A stretch of 57,335 nt of DNA from Candidatus Gemmiger excrementigallinarum (GTDB lineage Bacteria > Bacillota > Clostridia > Oscillospirales > Ruminococcaceae). The position numbers and the translations under genes were made by a program. Where the stretch lies: contig DXBP01000051.1 of assembly GCA_019116445.1 (NCBI GenBank), positions 1 through 57,335 on the forward strand, in the 5' to 3' direction. Below the pieces are notes generated by a model that saw only the letters and a program-made list of their open reading frames with translations, searched no databases and was not told the origin of the DNA. Shown one piece after another: positions 44,640-51,665 of the stretch (the stretch's first letter is position 1; every line of letters starts with the position of its first letter).

Positions 44640-45836
44640 ATGGCAGAGAATAAGACCAAAATTGATATTTTTTCCGGCTTTCTGGGCGCAGGCAAGACCA
44701 CGCTCATCAAAAAACTGATCCAGGAGTGCTTCGCCGGGGAGCGCATCGTCCTGATCGAAAACGAATTCGGCGAGATCGGCATTGACGGCGGCTTCATGCG
44801 GGAAGCCGGCATCCAGGTCAACGAACTGAACTCCGGCTGCATCTGCTGCTCTCTGGTGGGTGACTTCCGCGAGGCACTGAAAAAGGTAGTGGAAACCTAC
44901 CATCCCGACCGCATCCTCATCGAGCCTTCCGGCGTGGGCAAGCTGTCCGACGTGACCCGCGCCGTGGAAGGCGTGGCCGAAACCCTGCCCGTCATCCTCA
45001 ACAGCTTTGTCACCGTGGCCGACGTGAACAAGGTCAAGATGTATATGAAGAACTTCGGCGAGTTCTACGATGACCAGGTCAGCCATGCTTCCTGCATCAT
45101 CCTCAGCCGCACCGGCAACGCCAGCGAGAAGAAGATCGCCGACGCCGTGGCCCTGCTCACCGAGAAGAACCCCACCGCCACCATCGTGACCACCGACTGG
45201 ACTGCCCTCACCGGTGCCCAGATCGTTTCCGTCATGGACGGCAAGCGGGACCTGGTGGCCGAACTGCTGGACCAGGCCCGTGCCGCCAACGAAGCCCATG
45301 CCGGTGAGGAGGAGCACCATCACCACCATCATCATCATGAGGACGGCGAGGAGCATGAGTGCTGCCACCATCACCATCATGACGAGGATGAAGAGCACGA
45401 ATGCTGCCATCACCATCATGACGAGGACGAGGAGCACGAATGCTGCCACCACCACGACCATGAGGACGGCGAGTGCTGCCACCACGATCATGAGCATCAT
45501 CACGAGCACCACTATGACGAGCACGGCGTTTGCAGCTGCGGGCATCATCACCACGACCACGATGCCGACGAAGTGTTCACCAGCTGGGGCCGGGAAACGG
45601 CCCACAAGTTCAGCCGTGAAGCGCTGGAAGAAGCCCTCACCAAGCTGGACAGCGGCGAGTACGGCATGATCCTGCGGGCCAAGGGCATTGTGGACGGCGG
45701 CGAAGGCTGGCTGGAGTTTGATATGGTTCCCGGCGAGCACGAGATCCGTCCCAGCACCCCCGACGTCACCGGCAAGCTCTGCGTCATCGGCTCCAAGCTC
45801 AAGGAAGCGGACCTTGCGGCATTGTTCGGCCTGTAA
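44640..45836 (+). CDS. CobW/COG0523 metallochaperone GTPase with His/Cys-rich insert
   Basis: G3E-family metal chaperone of 398 residues. Walker A GFLGAGKTT is at 13-21, and the metal motif GCICC is at 66-70. The domain continues to about 210, and a CobW C-terminal domain begins near 312. Between them, 226-308 is a metal-binding stretch with repeated EEHECCHHHH units and runs of His. The guanine-specificity motif, normally NKxD, reads SRTG (157-160). Zn is the likeliest metal, but Ni or Co cannot be excluded. AGAGGTGCC precedes ATG 44640. The next gene follows after 19 nt and belongs to the same metal-homeostasis unit. Confidence 0.88.
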   Translation: MAENKTKIDIFSGFLGAGKTTLIKKLIQECFAGERIVLIENEFGEIGIDGGFMREAGIQVNELNSGCICCSLVGDFREALKKVVETYHPDRILIEPSGVGKLSDVTRAVEGVAETLPVILNSFVTVADVNKVKMYMKNFGEFYDDQVSHASCIILSRTGNASEKKIADAVALLTEKNPTATIVTTDWTALTGAQIVSVMDGKRDLVAELLDQARAANEAHAGEEEHHHHHHHHEDGEEHECCHHHHHDEDEEHECCHHHHDEDEEHECCHHHDHEDGECCHHDHEHHHEHHYDEHGVCSCGHHHHDHDADEVFTSWGRETAHKFSREALEEALTKLDSGEYGMILRAKGIVDGGEGWLEFDMVPGEHEIRPSTPDVTGKLCVIGSKLKEADLAALFGL

Positions 45837-45855
45837 ACAAGAAAGGAACACTGCT

Positions 45856-46833
45856 ATGGCAAGACAGATCCCGGTCTACCTGTTTGTAGGCCAGCTGGAG
45901 AGCGGCAAGACCAAGTTCATCCAGGAAACCATGGAGGACCCCCAGTTTGATTCCGGCGACAAAACGCTGCTGCTGGTCTGCGAGGAGGGCGAGGAAGAAT
46001 ACGACCCCGACCGCTTCGCCTTTGGCGGGGTGCACGTGGCCCAGCTGGAGGACAAGAGCGAACTGACAAAGGAAAACCTCGCCGCGCTGGAGAAGAAGTC
46101 CGGCTGCGGGCGGGTCATCATTGAATACAACGGTATGTGGCTGATCCAGGACCTCTACGACGCCATGCCCGACAACTGGCTGGTATATCAGTGCCTGGCC
46201 ACCGCCGACGGTACCACCATCAAGACCTACGCGGGGGACAACGCCATGCGTTCCCTGTTGCTGGACAAGCTGCGGGGCAGCGAACTGCTGGTGGTGAACC
46301 GGGCGGAGCACGTCAACGACGAGGAGAGCCGCCAGCTCATCCACAAGCTGGTGCGCCAGGCCAGCCGCCGCTGCGACATTGCCTACGAGTTCGCCGACGG
46401 CAGCGTGGGGTACGATGATATCCCCGACCCCCTGCCTTTTGACATCAATGCCCCGGTCATCGAGATCCCGGAGGAGTTCTTCGGCATCTGGTATATGGAC
46501 TGCATGGACGATGCCAAGAAATACGACGGCAAGACGGTGAAGTTCCTGGCCCAGGTCTGCCAGACCAACCGCGCGGGCAAAAACAGCTTTGTGCCCGGCC
46601 GCTTTGCCATGACCTGCTGCGTGCAGGACATCCAGTTTGTGGGCTTCCCCTGCAAGTACGATGATTACAAGAGCCTGGAACAGCGCAGCTGGATCACCCT
46701 GACCGCCAAGGTCAACCTGAAATACCACCCCATCTACCAGGGCCAGACCCCCGATTCCACCGGCCCGGTGCTGACGGCCATCAAAGTCGAACCCGGCGAG
46801 AAGCCCAAGGACGACGTGGTTATGTTCAGCTGA
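45856..46833 (+). CDS. P-loop (CobW-like) / DUF1980 fusion protein
   Basis: 325 residues. The N-terminus is a P-loop domain (GQLESGKTK at 12-20) like G3E GTPases but without GCxCC. The C-terminal part, from about 205, has GKTVKFLAQVCQTN, FVPGRFAMTCCVQDIQFVGF and VNLKYHPIYQGQTPDS. This resembles DUF1980/TIGR03943 (YcgQ family), usually a separate membrane-linked protein near zinc-regulated permeases. Here the domain is fused to a P-loop module and has no membrane helix. GAAAGGAAC precedes the ATG. It probably works with the upstream metallochaperone. Confidence 0.75.
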   Translation: MARQIPVYLFVGQLESGKTKFIQETMEDPQFDSGDKTLLLVCEEGEEEYDPDRFAFGGVHVAQLEDKSELTKENLAALEKKSGCGRVIIEYNGMWLIQDLYDAMPDNWLVYQCLATADGTTIKTYAGDNAMRSLLLDKLRGSELLVVNRAEHVNDEESRQLIHKLVRQASRRCDIAYEFADGSVGYDDIPDPLPFDINAPVIEIPEEFFGIWYMDCMDDAKKYDGKTVKFLAQVCQTNRAGKNSFVPGRFAMTCCVQDIQFVGFPCKYDDYKSLEQRSWITLTAKVNLKYHPIYQGQTPDSTGPVLTAIKVEPGEKPKDDVVMFS

Positions 46834-46881
46834 TTTTTGCGGTTTGCCCGGTGGGGTTGCGCTCCCGGAAGGTTGCAAAAT

Positions 46882-46909
46882 GTTCCTTTTTGAGCGACCA
46901 AAAAGGAAC
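46882..46909 (+). repeat. Palindrome family, class D
   Basis: GTTCCTTTTTG-agcgac-CAAAAAGGAAC with tail CGAAAAAGTC, running directly into copy B of the hairpin-rich element. It is the most diverged member of the palindrome family. Confidence 0.7.
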
Positions 46910-46918
46910 CGAAAAAGT

Positions 46919-47133
46919 CGCCGCTACTTCCGAGGCGCGGGGCACGGCTTGGGGGCTGCACGCCCCCAAGACCCCCAAAGGGGAAGTCGCCCACGCCAAA
47001 ACGGGGAAAAACGCCTGGAAAGACTGTTTTTCCTGCCGTTTTGGCGGTGCTCCACTTCTGATTCGGGTGTGCCCGAACCCCCGTGACGGCATTTTTATGT
47101 AAAAAAGGCATGGTCATTCGACCATGCCTTTTT
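46919..47133 (+). repeat. Hairpin-rich intergenic element, copy B
   Basis: Uninterrupted copy of the element at 29450. In order: CGCCGCTACTTCCGAGGCG and GCGGGGCACGGC; hairpin GGGGGC-tgcac-GCCCCC (46951-46967); AAGACCCCCAAAG; long hairpin 46992-47049 with the identical 13-nt loop GCCTGGAAAGACT; TTCGGG-tgtg-CCCGAA; and a terminator hairpin at 47102-47133 (GGCATGGTC-attc-GACCATGCC) with T-run. It could be the 3' UTR of the CobW pair or a separate small RNA. Confidence 0.8.
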
Positions 47134-47227
47134 GGTTGAAATTTCTTTGCCTGGTTTCTCTGTGACGGAAAGTTGCGGAATTTTCCGTAACTGCAGCTTC
47201 ATGGGCAAATGGTTGAAAGTTTCTTTG
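47134..47227. other. Spacer with degenerate palindrome unit
   Basis: GGTTGAAATTTCTTTGCC (47134-47151) matches the reverse of the family tail, but the palindrome after it is eroded. GGAATTTTCC near 47189 is a small symmetric site. No gene is seen. Confidence 0.4.
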
Positions 47228-47253
47228 CCTACTTTCTTTTCAAAGAAAGTAGG
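47228..47253 (-). repeat. Palindrome family, class A, copy 3
   Basis: A 26-bp palindrome with arm CCTACTTTCTTT and an altered centre, lying directly on the scfB stop codon. The minus-strand tail is CAAAGAAACTTTCAACC. Confidence 0.85.
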
Positions 47254-48708
47254 TTATTCGCAGCCGTCCTTGGTTTCGCCGCAGCCGTCGCAGTCGCTCA
47301 CGTACCGCACGGCGTTGCGGCCCAGGTCCGGGTCCAGGCGCTGTGCCACCTGGATCATCAGGGCACATTCCATCCGCTTGCGGAAGATCTTGCACCCATA
47401 TTCATAGGTGCCGTGGATGTCGCCGGTGGCGTGCAGGGCGTTGGCCGCGCAGCCGCCCGCGCAGTACAGCCGCGCCCAGCAATCCTTGCAGTCGGGGCGG
47501 GCATAGACGTTGCAGAGCTTGAACTCATCCCGCAGGGCGGTGTTGGTCACGCCGTCCCACACGTTGCCCAGCTTGTAATCCGGGTCGCCCACGAACTGGT
47601 GGCAGGGATACAGGTCGCCCCAGGGGGTCACGGCCATGTACTCGGTGCCGGACCCGCAGCCCGAGATCCGCTTGTAGATGCAGGGGCCGTGCTTCAGGTC
47701 CAGAATGTAGTGGTAGAAGGTGATGGGCTTGCCCGCCTTCTGGCGGCGGAGCATATCCTTGGCCAGCAGCTCGTACTGGTCAAACAGCTTGGGCAGGTCC
47801 TCCTCGGTGAGGGCTTCGGGGGAATCGGCAGGGGCTACCACCGGCTCCATGGACAGTTCGGTAAAGCCCAGGTCGTCCGCCATGTGGAACAGATCGTTGG
47901 TGAAGTCCACGTTGTGGTGGGTGAAGGTGCCCCGCATATAGTACCCCTGCCCGCCCCGGGCGGCTACCAGCTTCTGGAACTTGGGCACGATGCGGTCATA
48001 GCTGCCGTTGCCCGCCAGGTCCACGCGGAACCGGTCGTTGACCTCCTTGCGGCCGTCCAGGGAGAGCACCACGTTGTGACATTCCTTGTTGGCCCACTCG
48101 ATCACTTCGTCGGTGATGCCGATGCCGTTGGTGGTCAGGGTAAAGCGGAAATTCTTGCCCGCTTCCTTCTCGATGCTGCGGGCGTAGGCCACCAGCTGCT
48201 TGCAGACCTCAAAGTTCATCAGCGGTTCGCCGCCGAAAAAGTCCACTTCCAGGTTGCGGCGGGTACCGGAATTTTCCACCAGAAAATCCAGCGCCCGTTT
48301 GCCGGTTTCAAAACTCATCAGGCCCGCTTCGCCGTGGAACTTGCCCTGGGCCGCAAAGCAGTAGCTGCAGTTCAGGTTGCAGGTGTGGGCCACGTGCAGG
48401 CACAGCGCCTTCACCACGTTGGACCGGTTTTTGAAATCAAAGGCGTGGTCCGCGTAGGCGTCGGGGGCAAACAGCTTGCCCTCCTTCGTCAGCTCGTCGA
48501 TGTCATCCAGGCAATCCTGAATATCGGCGGCGGTCACATCCTCCCGGCCGGCGTACTTTTTGGCCAGGGCGTCGGCGGCTTCGTCCCGGGTCTTGCCCTG
48601 GTCGATGAGGGCAATGGCATCATAGGCCACGTCGTCCACCGCGTGCACGCTGCCGCTGAACACGTCCAGCACAATGTTGTAACCGCCCAGTTTGTATTGA
48701 TGGATCAT
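47254..48708 (-). CDS. scfB: SCIFF-peptide thioether maturase, radical SAM/SPASM
   Basis: Radical SAM enzyme of 484 residues that forms Cys-to-alpha-carbon thioether links in the SCIFF precursor encoded upstream. The N-terminal RiPP-recognition-like part (1-95) begins YKLGGYNIVLDVFSG. The SAM cluster motif is C110-NLN-C114-SY-C117. FFGGEPLMNF and LTTNGIGI are core motifs. The C-terminal SPASM region holds several cysteines, including GCGSGTEYM, YPCHQF, DCKDCWARLYCAGGC and CDGCGETKDGC. AAGGAG precedes the ATG. The scfA-scfB order and spacing (81 nt) match the conserved clostridial pair. Confidence 0.95.
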   Translation of the reverse strand: MIHQYKLGGYNIVLDVFSGSVHAVDDVAYDAIALIDQGKTRDEAADALAKKYAGREDVTAADIQDCLDDIDELTKEGKLFAPDAYADHAFDFKNRSNVVKALCLHVAHTCNLNCSYCFAAQGKFHGEAGLMSFETGKRALDFLVENSGTRRNLEVDFFGGEPLMNFEVCKQLVAYARSIEKEAGKNFRFTLTTNGIGITDEVIEWANKECHNVVLSLDGRKEVNDRFRVDLAGNGSYDRIVPKFQKLVAARGGQGYYMRGTFTHHNVDFTNDLFHMADDLGFTELSMEPVVAPADSPEALTEEDLPKLFDQYELLAKDMLRRQKAGKPITFYHYILDLKHGPCIYKRISGCGSGTEYMAVTPWGDLYPCHQFVGDPDYKLGNVWDGVTNTALRDEFKLCNVYARPDCKDCWARLYCAGGCAANALHATGDIHGTYEYGCKIFRKRMECALMIQVAQRLDPDLGRNAVRYVSDCDGCGETKDGCE

Positions 48709-48789
48709 GGAAAAACTCCTTGTGAAATAACCATAGAAAATGCCGGGCGCCGCACGGGCTGCCCGGCACGATTGCCAGATGGGAAAAAA

Positions 48790-48936
48790 TCAGTCCTCAG
48801 CCTTCTCGCAGGGCTGGTTCGCGATGCCGCAGCTGGTCTTGCAGGCGCTCTGGCAGGAGGTCTGGCACTCGCCGCAGCCACCGTTCTGGAGGCTCTTGGC
48901 CATATCGCGGGTTTCGAGGGTCTGAATGTGCTTCAT
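48790..48936 (-). CDS. scfA: SCIFF ribosomal peptide precursor (six cysteines in forty-five)
   Basis: A 48-residue peptide beginning MKHIQTLETRDMAKSLQ, with cysteines at 21, 24, 28, 32, 36 and 43, the defining pattern of SCIFF. ScfB converts some of these cysteines to thioethers. The role of the mature product is not settled. It is highly conserved in Clostridia and nearly always next to its maturase. AAAGGAG lies 11 nt before ATG 48936, and a near-consensus promoter is at 48975-49003. The first residues of the core follow a GG in NGGCGEC. Confidence 0.95.
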   Translation of the reverse strand: MKHIQTLETRDMAKSLQNGGCGECQTSCQSACKTSCGIANQPCEKAED

Positions 48937-48974
48937 ACAACAGTCACTCCTTTGCACAATTTTGGATTGTTCTT

Positions 48975-49003
48975 ATTGTACACGCATCCCGGAGCCTTGT
49001 CAA
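48975..49003 (-). promoter_or_regulatory. Promoter of scfA-scfB
   Basis: TTGACA (49003-48998), 17 nt and TACAAT (48980-48975) on the minus strand. Near-consensus, suggesting strong constitutive expression. Confidence 0.8.
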
Positions 49004-49030
49004 GCAGCGTCCCCGCCTCCACCGCCCCAT

Positions 49031-49179
49031 TGTGGAAAACTTTGGCAGCAAAACCGCTCCCCAAGAGGATATCCACCGGGTTTTCCACAATTTCAACAGG
49101 AAAAAGGGGGTAGTTTTCCACTCTTTCCACAGGGTTTTCAACAATTTCAACGTGGATAACCCCTTTACACAGTGGATAA
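49031..49179. other. Cluster of DnaA-box-like 9-mers with a direct repeat
   Basis: TTTTCCACA-type sites (TTWTNCACA) lie at 49031-49039 (minus) and 49081-49089 (plus). One-mismatch or near sites are at 49114-49122 (TTTTCCACT), 49123-49131 (CTTTCCACA), 49151-49159 (TTATCCACG, minus) and 49171-49179 (TTATCCACT, minus). Near 49078 and 49133 a direct repeat GGGTTTTC(C/A)ACAATTTCAAC occurs. The cluster lies between divergent genes; no gene is seen in 48937-49362. A hairpin GGGGCCTTCT/AGAAGGCCCC is at about 49218-49243. Confidence 0.55.
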
Positions 49180-49311
49180 CCGGATAAAAATATACGATCT
49201 GTGAACAGAGTGTGAATGGGGCCTTCTTTGCACAGAAGGCCCCCCTGATCCTGTATACCGCGGCGGTTCGGCGGGGAAAGGGCGGGCCGGCATACAATTT
49301 CCGGCGTACTA

Positions 49312-49346
49312 TTGACATTTGATATACTGCGTAGTACGATGTACAT
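49312..49346 (+). promoter_or_regulatory. Promoter and possible operator of padR
   Basis: TTGACA (49312-49317), 17 nt and TACGAT (49335-49340). TACT-gcgt-AGTA (49325-49336) and the palindrome ATGTACAT (49339-49346) overlap the -10, as expected for PadR autoregulation. Confidence 0.6.
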
Positions 49347-49362
49347 ACAGGAGGCACAGTAT

Positions 49363-49695
49363 ATGAATCTTGACGACTGGAAATCACAAATCAAGCGCGG
49401 AACGCTGGAATTCTGCATTCTGCTGATGATCCGGCAAAAACCCATCTATGGGTATGAGATCATCCAAAGGCTGGAGCAATATCCCATTCTGGCGGCCAAA
49501 GAAAACACCATTTACCCGCTGCTGCGCAGATTGTTGAAGGAAGAATACATCTCCTCCTGCTGGCAGGAGAGCGCGGAAGGGCTGCCGCCGAGAAAATATT
49601 ACTCCATTACCCCCAAAGGGCAGGAATATCTTGCCGCCATGTCCACCGAGTGGGAACATTTGCTGGAAGCCATCAACCAGGTGAAAGGAGAATAA
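49363..49695 (+). CDS. PadR-family transcriptional regulator
   Basis: Winged-helix repressor of 110 residues. Family features are the opening QIKRGTLEFCILLMI, then YGYEIIQRLEQYP, ENTIYPLLRRLLKEEYI, and the wing PRKYYSITPKGQEYL. AGGAGGCACAG lies 5-7 nt before ATG 49363. Four nt separate it from the DUF1700 gene, a very common PadR partner, with which it probably forms a self-repressed operon. The inducing ligand is unknown. Confidence 0.92.
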   Translation: MNLDDWKSQIKRGTLEFCILLMIRQKPIYGYEIIQRLEQYPILAAKENTIYPLLRRLLKEEYISSCWQESAEGLPPRKYYSITPKGQEYLAAMSTEWEHLLEAINQVKGE

Positions 49696-49699
49696 GATC

Positions 49700-50257
49700 A
49701 TGGAGAAATGTCTGGAAGCGTATCTCGAAAAAGTGGAAAAATGCCTGAAACCTCTGCCCGGTTCGGAGCGGGTGGACATTGTAAAGGAAATCAAGAGTGA
49801 GATGCTGGAACTGCAGGCGGAGGGGAAAACCGCCGAGGAAGTGGTGGCGCGGCTGGGCAAGCCCGGGGAACTGGCCAAAGCCTATTTGGGCGGCCTGATC
49901 ACGAAGGATACCTCCTTCAGCTGGAAGAAAGTGCTGGCCCTGTGTGCCTATTACAGCGTAGCGTGGCTGTCCGGTCTGTTTGTGATCCCCGTTCTGATCA
50001 TCTGTGCGCCTGCTTTTATGCTGTGCGGGATTCTGGCCCCGCTGCTGGGGGCCGTCAAACTGGTGGATACCGTGCTGCGGCTGGGGCTCCCCGGGGTGCA
50101 GTATATCGGCATAACGGGCGTGAGCAGCCCGGTCCTGGTCTTTGTTCTGAGTGCGGTATTCGGGGTGGCGCTGTTCCTGGCCGGCTACGGCTGCTGGCGG
50201 CTGCTGGTGCTGTATATAAAAAGAATGGGCCGGGTCAAAACCGGCTTGTCCCTGTAA
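49700..50257 (+). CDS. DUF1700 / HAAS-domain membrane protein
   Basis: 185 residues. The N-terminal HAAS-type helical domain (1-65) shows YLEKVEKCLKPLPGSERVDI and LGKPGELAKAYL. Three or four membrane helices follow (about 76-100, 103-120 and 142-170). Such proteins sit beside PadR regulators in many Firmicutes and are thought to pass envelope signals, but the mechanism is not established. AAAGGAG precedes the ATG. The terminator follows at 50271. Confidence 0.85.
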   Translation: MEKCLEAYLEKVEKCLKPLPGSERVDIVKEIKSEMLELQAEGKTAEEVVARLGKPGELAKAYLGGLITKDTSFSWKKVLALCAYYSVAWLSGLFVIPVLIICAPAFMLCGILAPLLGAVKLVDTVLRLGLPGVQYIGITGVSSPVLVFVLSAVFGVALFLAGYGCWRLLVLYIKRMGRVKTGLSL

Positions 50258-50270
50258 AATGGCAGACAAA

Positions 50271-50328
50271 AAACCGGCACAGTTTATCTGTGCCGGTTTT
50301 GTATAACGGCCCCGCAAGGGGCTTTTTT
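50271..50328. terminator. Tandem terminators between convergent genes
   Basis: AAACCGGCACAG-tttat-CTGTGCCGGTTT (50271-50299) is bidirectional. GCCCC-gcaa-GGGGC with TTTTTT (50309-50328) acts on the plus strand and touches the stop of the minus-strand gene. Confidence 0.8.
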
Positions 50329-51511
50329 ATCTTTGCCGCCGATGAGAAACAAACAGCGCGCAGCTCATGATGAGGAAGAACACCGCAATGGCGGCCACGA
50401 TCAGCAGGATCAACTCGAAGATTTTCACGTTGAAATTGCTCTGCAGCGTTTCGGCAGCGCCTTCGATGGCGGCGCTGGTGCTGCTCACCGTGCTGGAAGC
50501 GCCGTCCTCGGCCGCTGCCAGGGCCGCCGAAGCCGCGTCACTGTCGCCCAGGGCCGTCAGCGCGTCGGACAAAGCCTGCCCGCCCATGGCCACCAGACGG
50601 TTGTTGGTTTCGCTCTTGACCTTCTCGCCGTTTACCGCCCCGGACAGATACTCCGCCAGCAGGTCGGTGGCACCCCGCACCGCGGGGGCATAGCTTTCCT
50701 CAATGGTCCAGCCGTCGGTGGTCCACATACCGTTCATGTAGAACAGCAGCTGCATACCGGCGTCCTCCATCACGGCGTTGTAAACGCTGTCCGCAAAAGA
50801 ACTGGAGGAGGTGTCCACCGTGCCGAAGCTCAGGGAAATGAACTGGTAGGCCCGGTCGTATTCCGTCAGGCCGTCGTAGTAGCTGCGCAGGGCATCGGCA
50901 ATATCGCTGTCCTTGGTCAGCTGGGACCCTACCACCACCGAGTCCAGGTCCGCCCGCAGGTCCTGGTCCCCGAACTTGCTGGAAGAACCGTCATCGTCGA
51001 TATTGAAGGTGGAACGCATCAGGTCGGCGTACCCGGCGGCGTCATCGGCCTGGCCGTAGTAGGCCTGGGCCAGCTCCATGCAGTCGCCGCCCCAGCTGCC
51101 CGTGATGGGAATGCCGTTGTACACCAGGTTCATGGACGCCAGCAGATGCCCGAAGTCGATGGCTTGCCCGTTGGGCAGCGTCACCGTGTTCATGCCCTGC
51201 AGCGCCGAAAGATCGGCGTCGTTCTGGGATACATAACTTTCAAATTCCGTATCCCGGGCGCCGGCTGTCAGCTGCCACATCGTTGTGTTGTAGTCCCCCA
51301 CGCGGGTGTAGGCCAGCGTCAGCAGAATGGGGTCGGCGTCGTGCTCCGCCGCATAGTCCGTGGCCAGGTCCTGCAGCCGGCCCAGACGGTCCAGGGTTTC
51401 GTCGTAATCCGCAGCCGAAGCGCGCGGTGCCGCCCAGAAAAACAGGGCCGACACAAGCCCCAGCAGCACCAGCAGCCGGGGCAGACGGATCGTATTGGAA
51501 TACGTGATCAA
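50327..51511 (-). CDS. Secreted, C-terminally membrane-anchored protein of unknown function
   Basis: 394 residues: a signal peptide (about 1-33, ending PRASA), a large extracytoplasmic domain, an Ala/Ser-rich stalk (about 320-350) and a C-terminal membrane helix (365-386) with a short RRQR tail. The domain has conserved-looking blocks LAYTRVGDYNTTMWQLTAG, IDFGHLLASMNLVYNG and WGGDCMELAQAYYGQ. I do not recognise the family. TTG 51511 is only 3 nt after GGAGG, which is short, so the exact start is uncertain. It has its own promoter (51548-51577) and is monocistronic. Confidence 0.65.
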   Translation of the reverse strand: MITYSNTIRLPRLLVLLGLVSALFFWAAPRASAADYDETLDRLGRLQDLATDYAAEHDADPILLTLAYTRVGDYNTTMWQLTAGARDTEFESYVSQNDADLSALQGMNTVTLPNGQAIDFGHLLASMNLVYNGIPITGSWGGDCMELAQAYYGQADDAAGYADLMRSTFNIDDDGSSSKFGDQDLRADLDSVVVGSQLTKDSDIADALRSYYDGLTEYDRAYQFISLSFGTVDTSSSSFADSVYNAVMEDAGMQLLFYMNGMWTTDGWTIEESYAPAVRGATDLLAEYLSGAVNGEKVKSETNNRLVAMGGQALSDALTALGDSDAASAALAAAEDGASSTVSSTSAAIEGAAETLQSNFNVKIFELILLIVAAIAVFFLIMSCALFVSHRRQR

Positions 51512-51547
51512 GCACCTCCATCATTGTTTCCGAATTGTAACCTTCAC

Positions 51548-51577
51548 AGTATACCACAAAGCAACGTGGTTTGTCAC
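51548..51577 (-). promoter_or_regulatory. Promoter of the anchored-protein gene
   Basis: GTGACA (51577-51572), 18 nt and TATACT (51553-51548) on the minus strand, with TGG before the -10. Confidence 0.5.
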
Positions 51578-51603
51578 GAAGTTTTTGTGAAATCTCGGCC
51601 CCC

Positions 51604-51632
51604 TTTACTTGCGCGCCCCCGTGCCGTATAAT
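51604..51632 (+). promoter_or_regulatory. Promoter of the GT-C-like gene at 51.7 kb
   Basis: TTTACT (51604-51609), 17 nt and TATAAT (51627-51632). Confidence 0.55.
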
Positions 51633-51665
51633 GGGCCTAACAACCAAACGGAGGACAACAAACCT

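Noticed and set aside
45315-45567. Regular repeats in the CobW gene as a CRISPR array
   Set aside because: They are in-frame His/Cys codons without spacers, and no cas genes are present.
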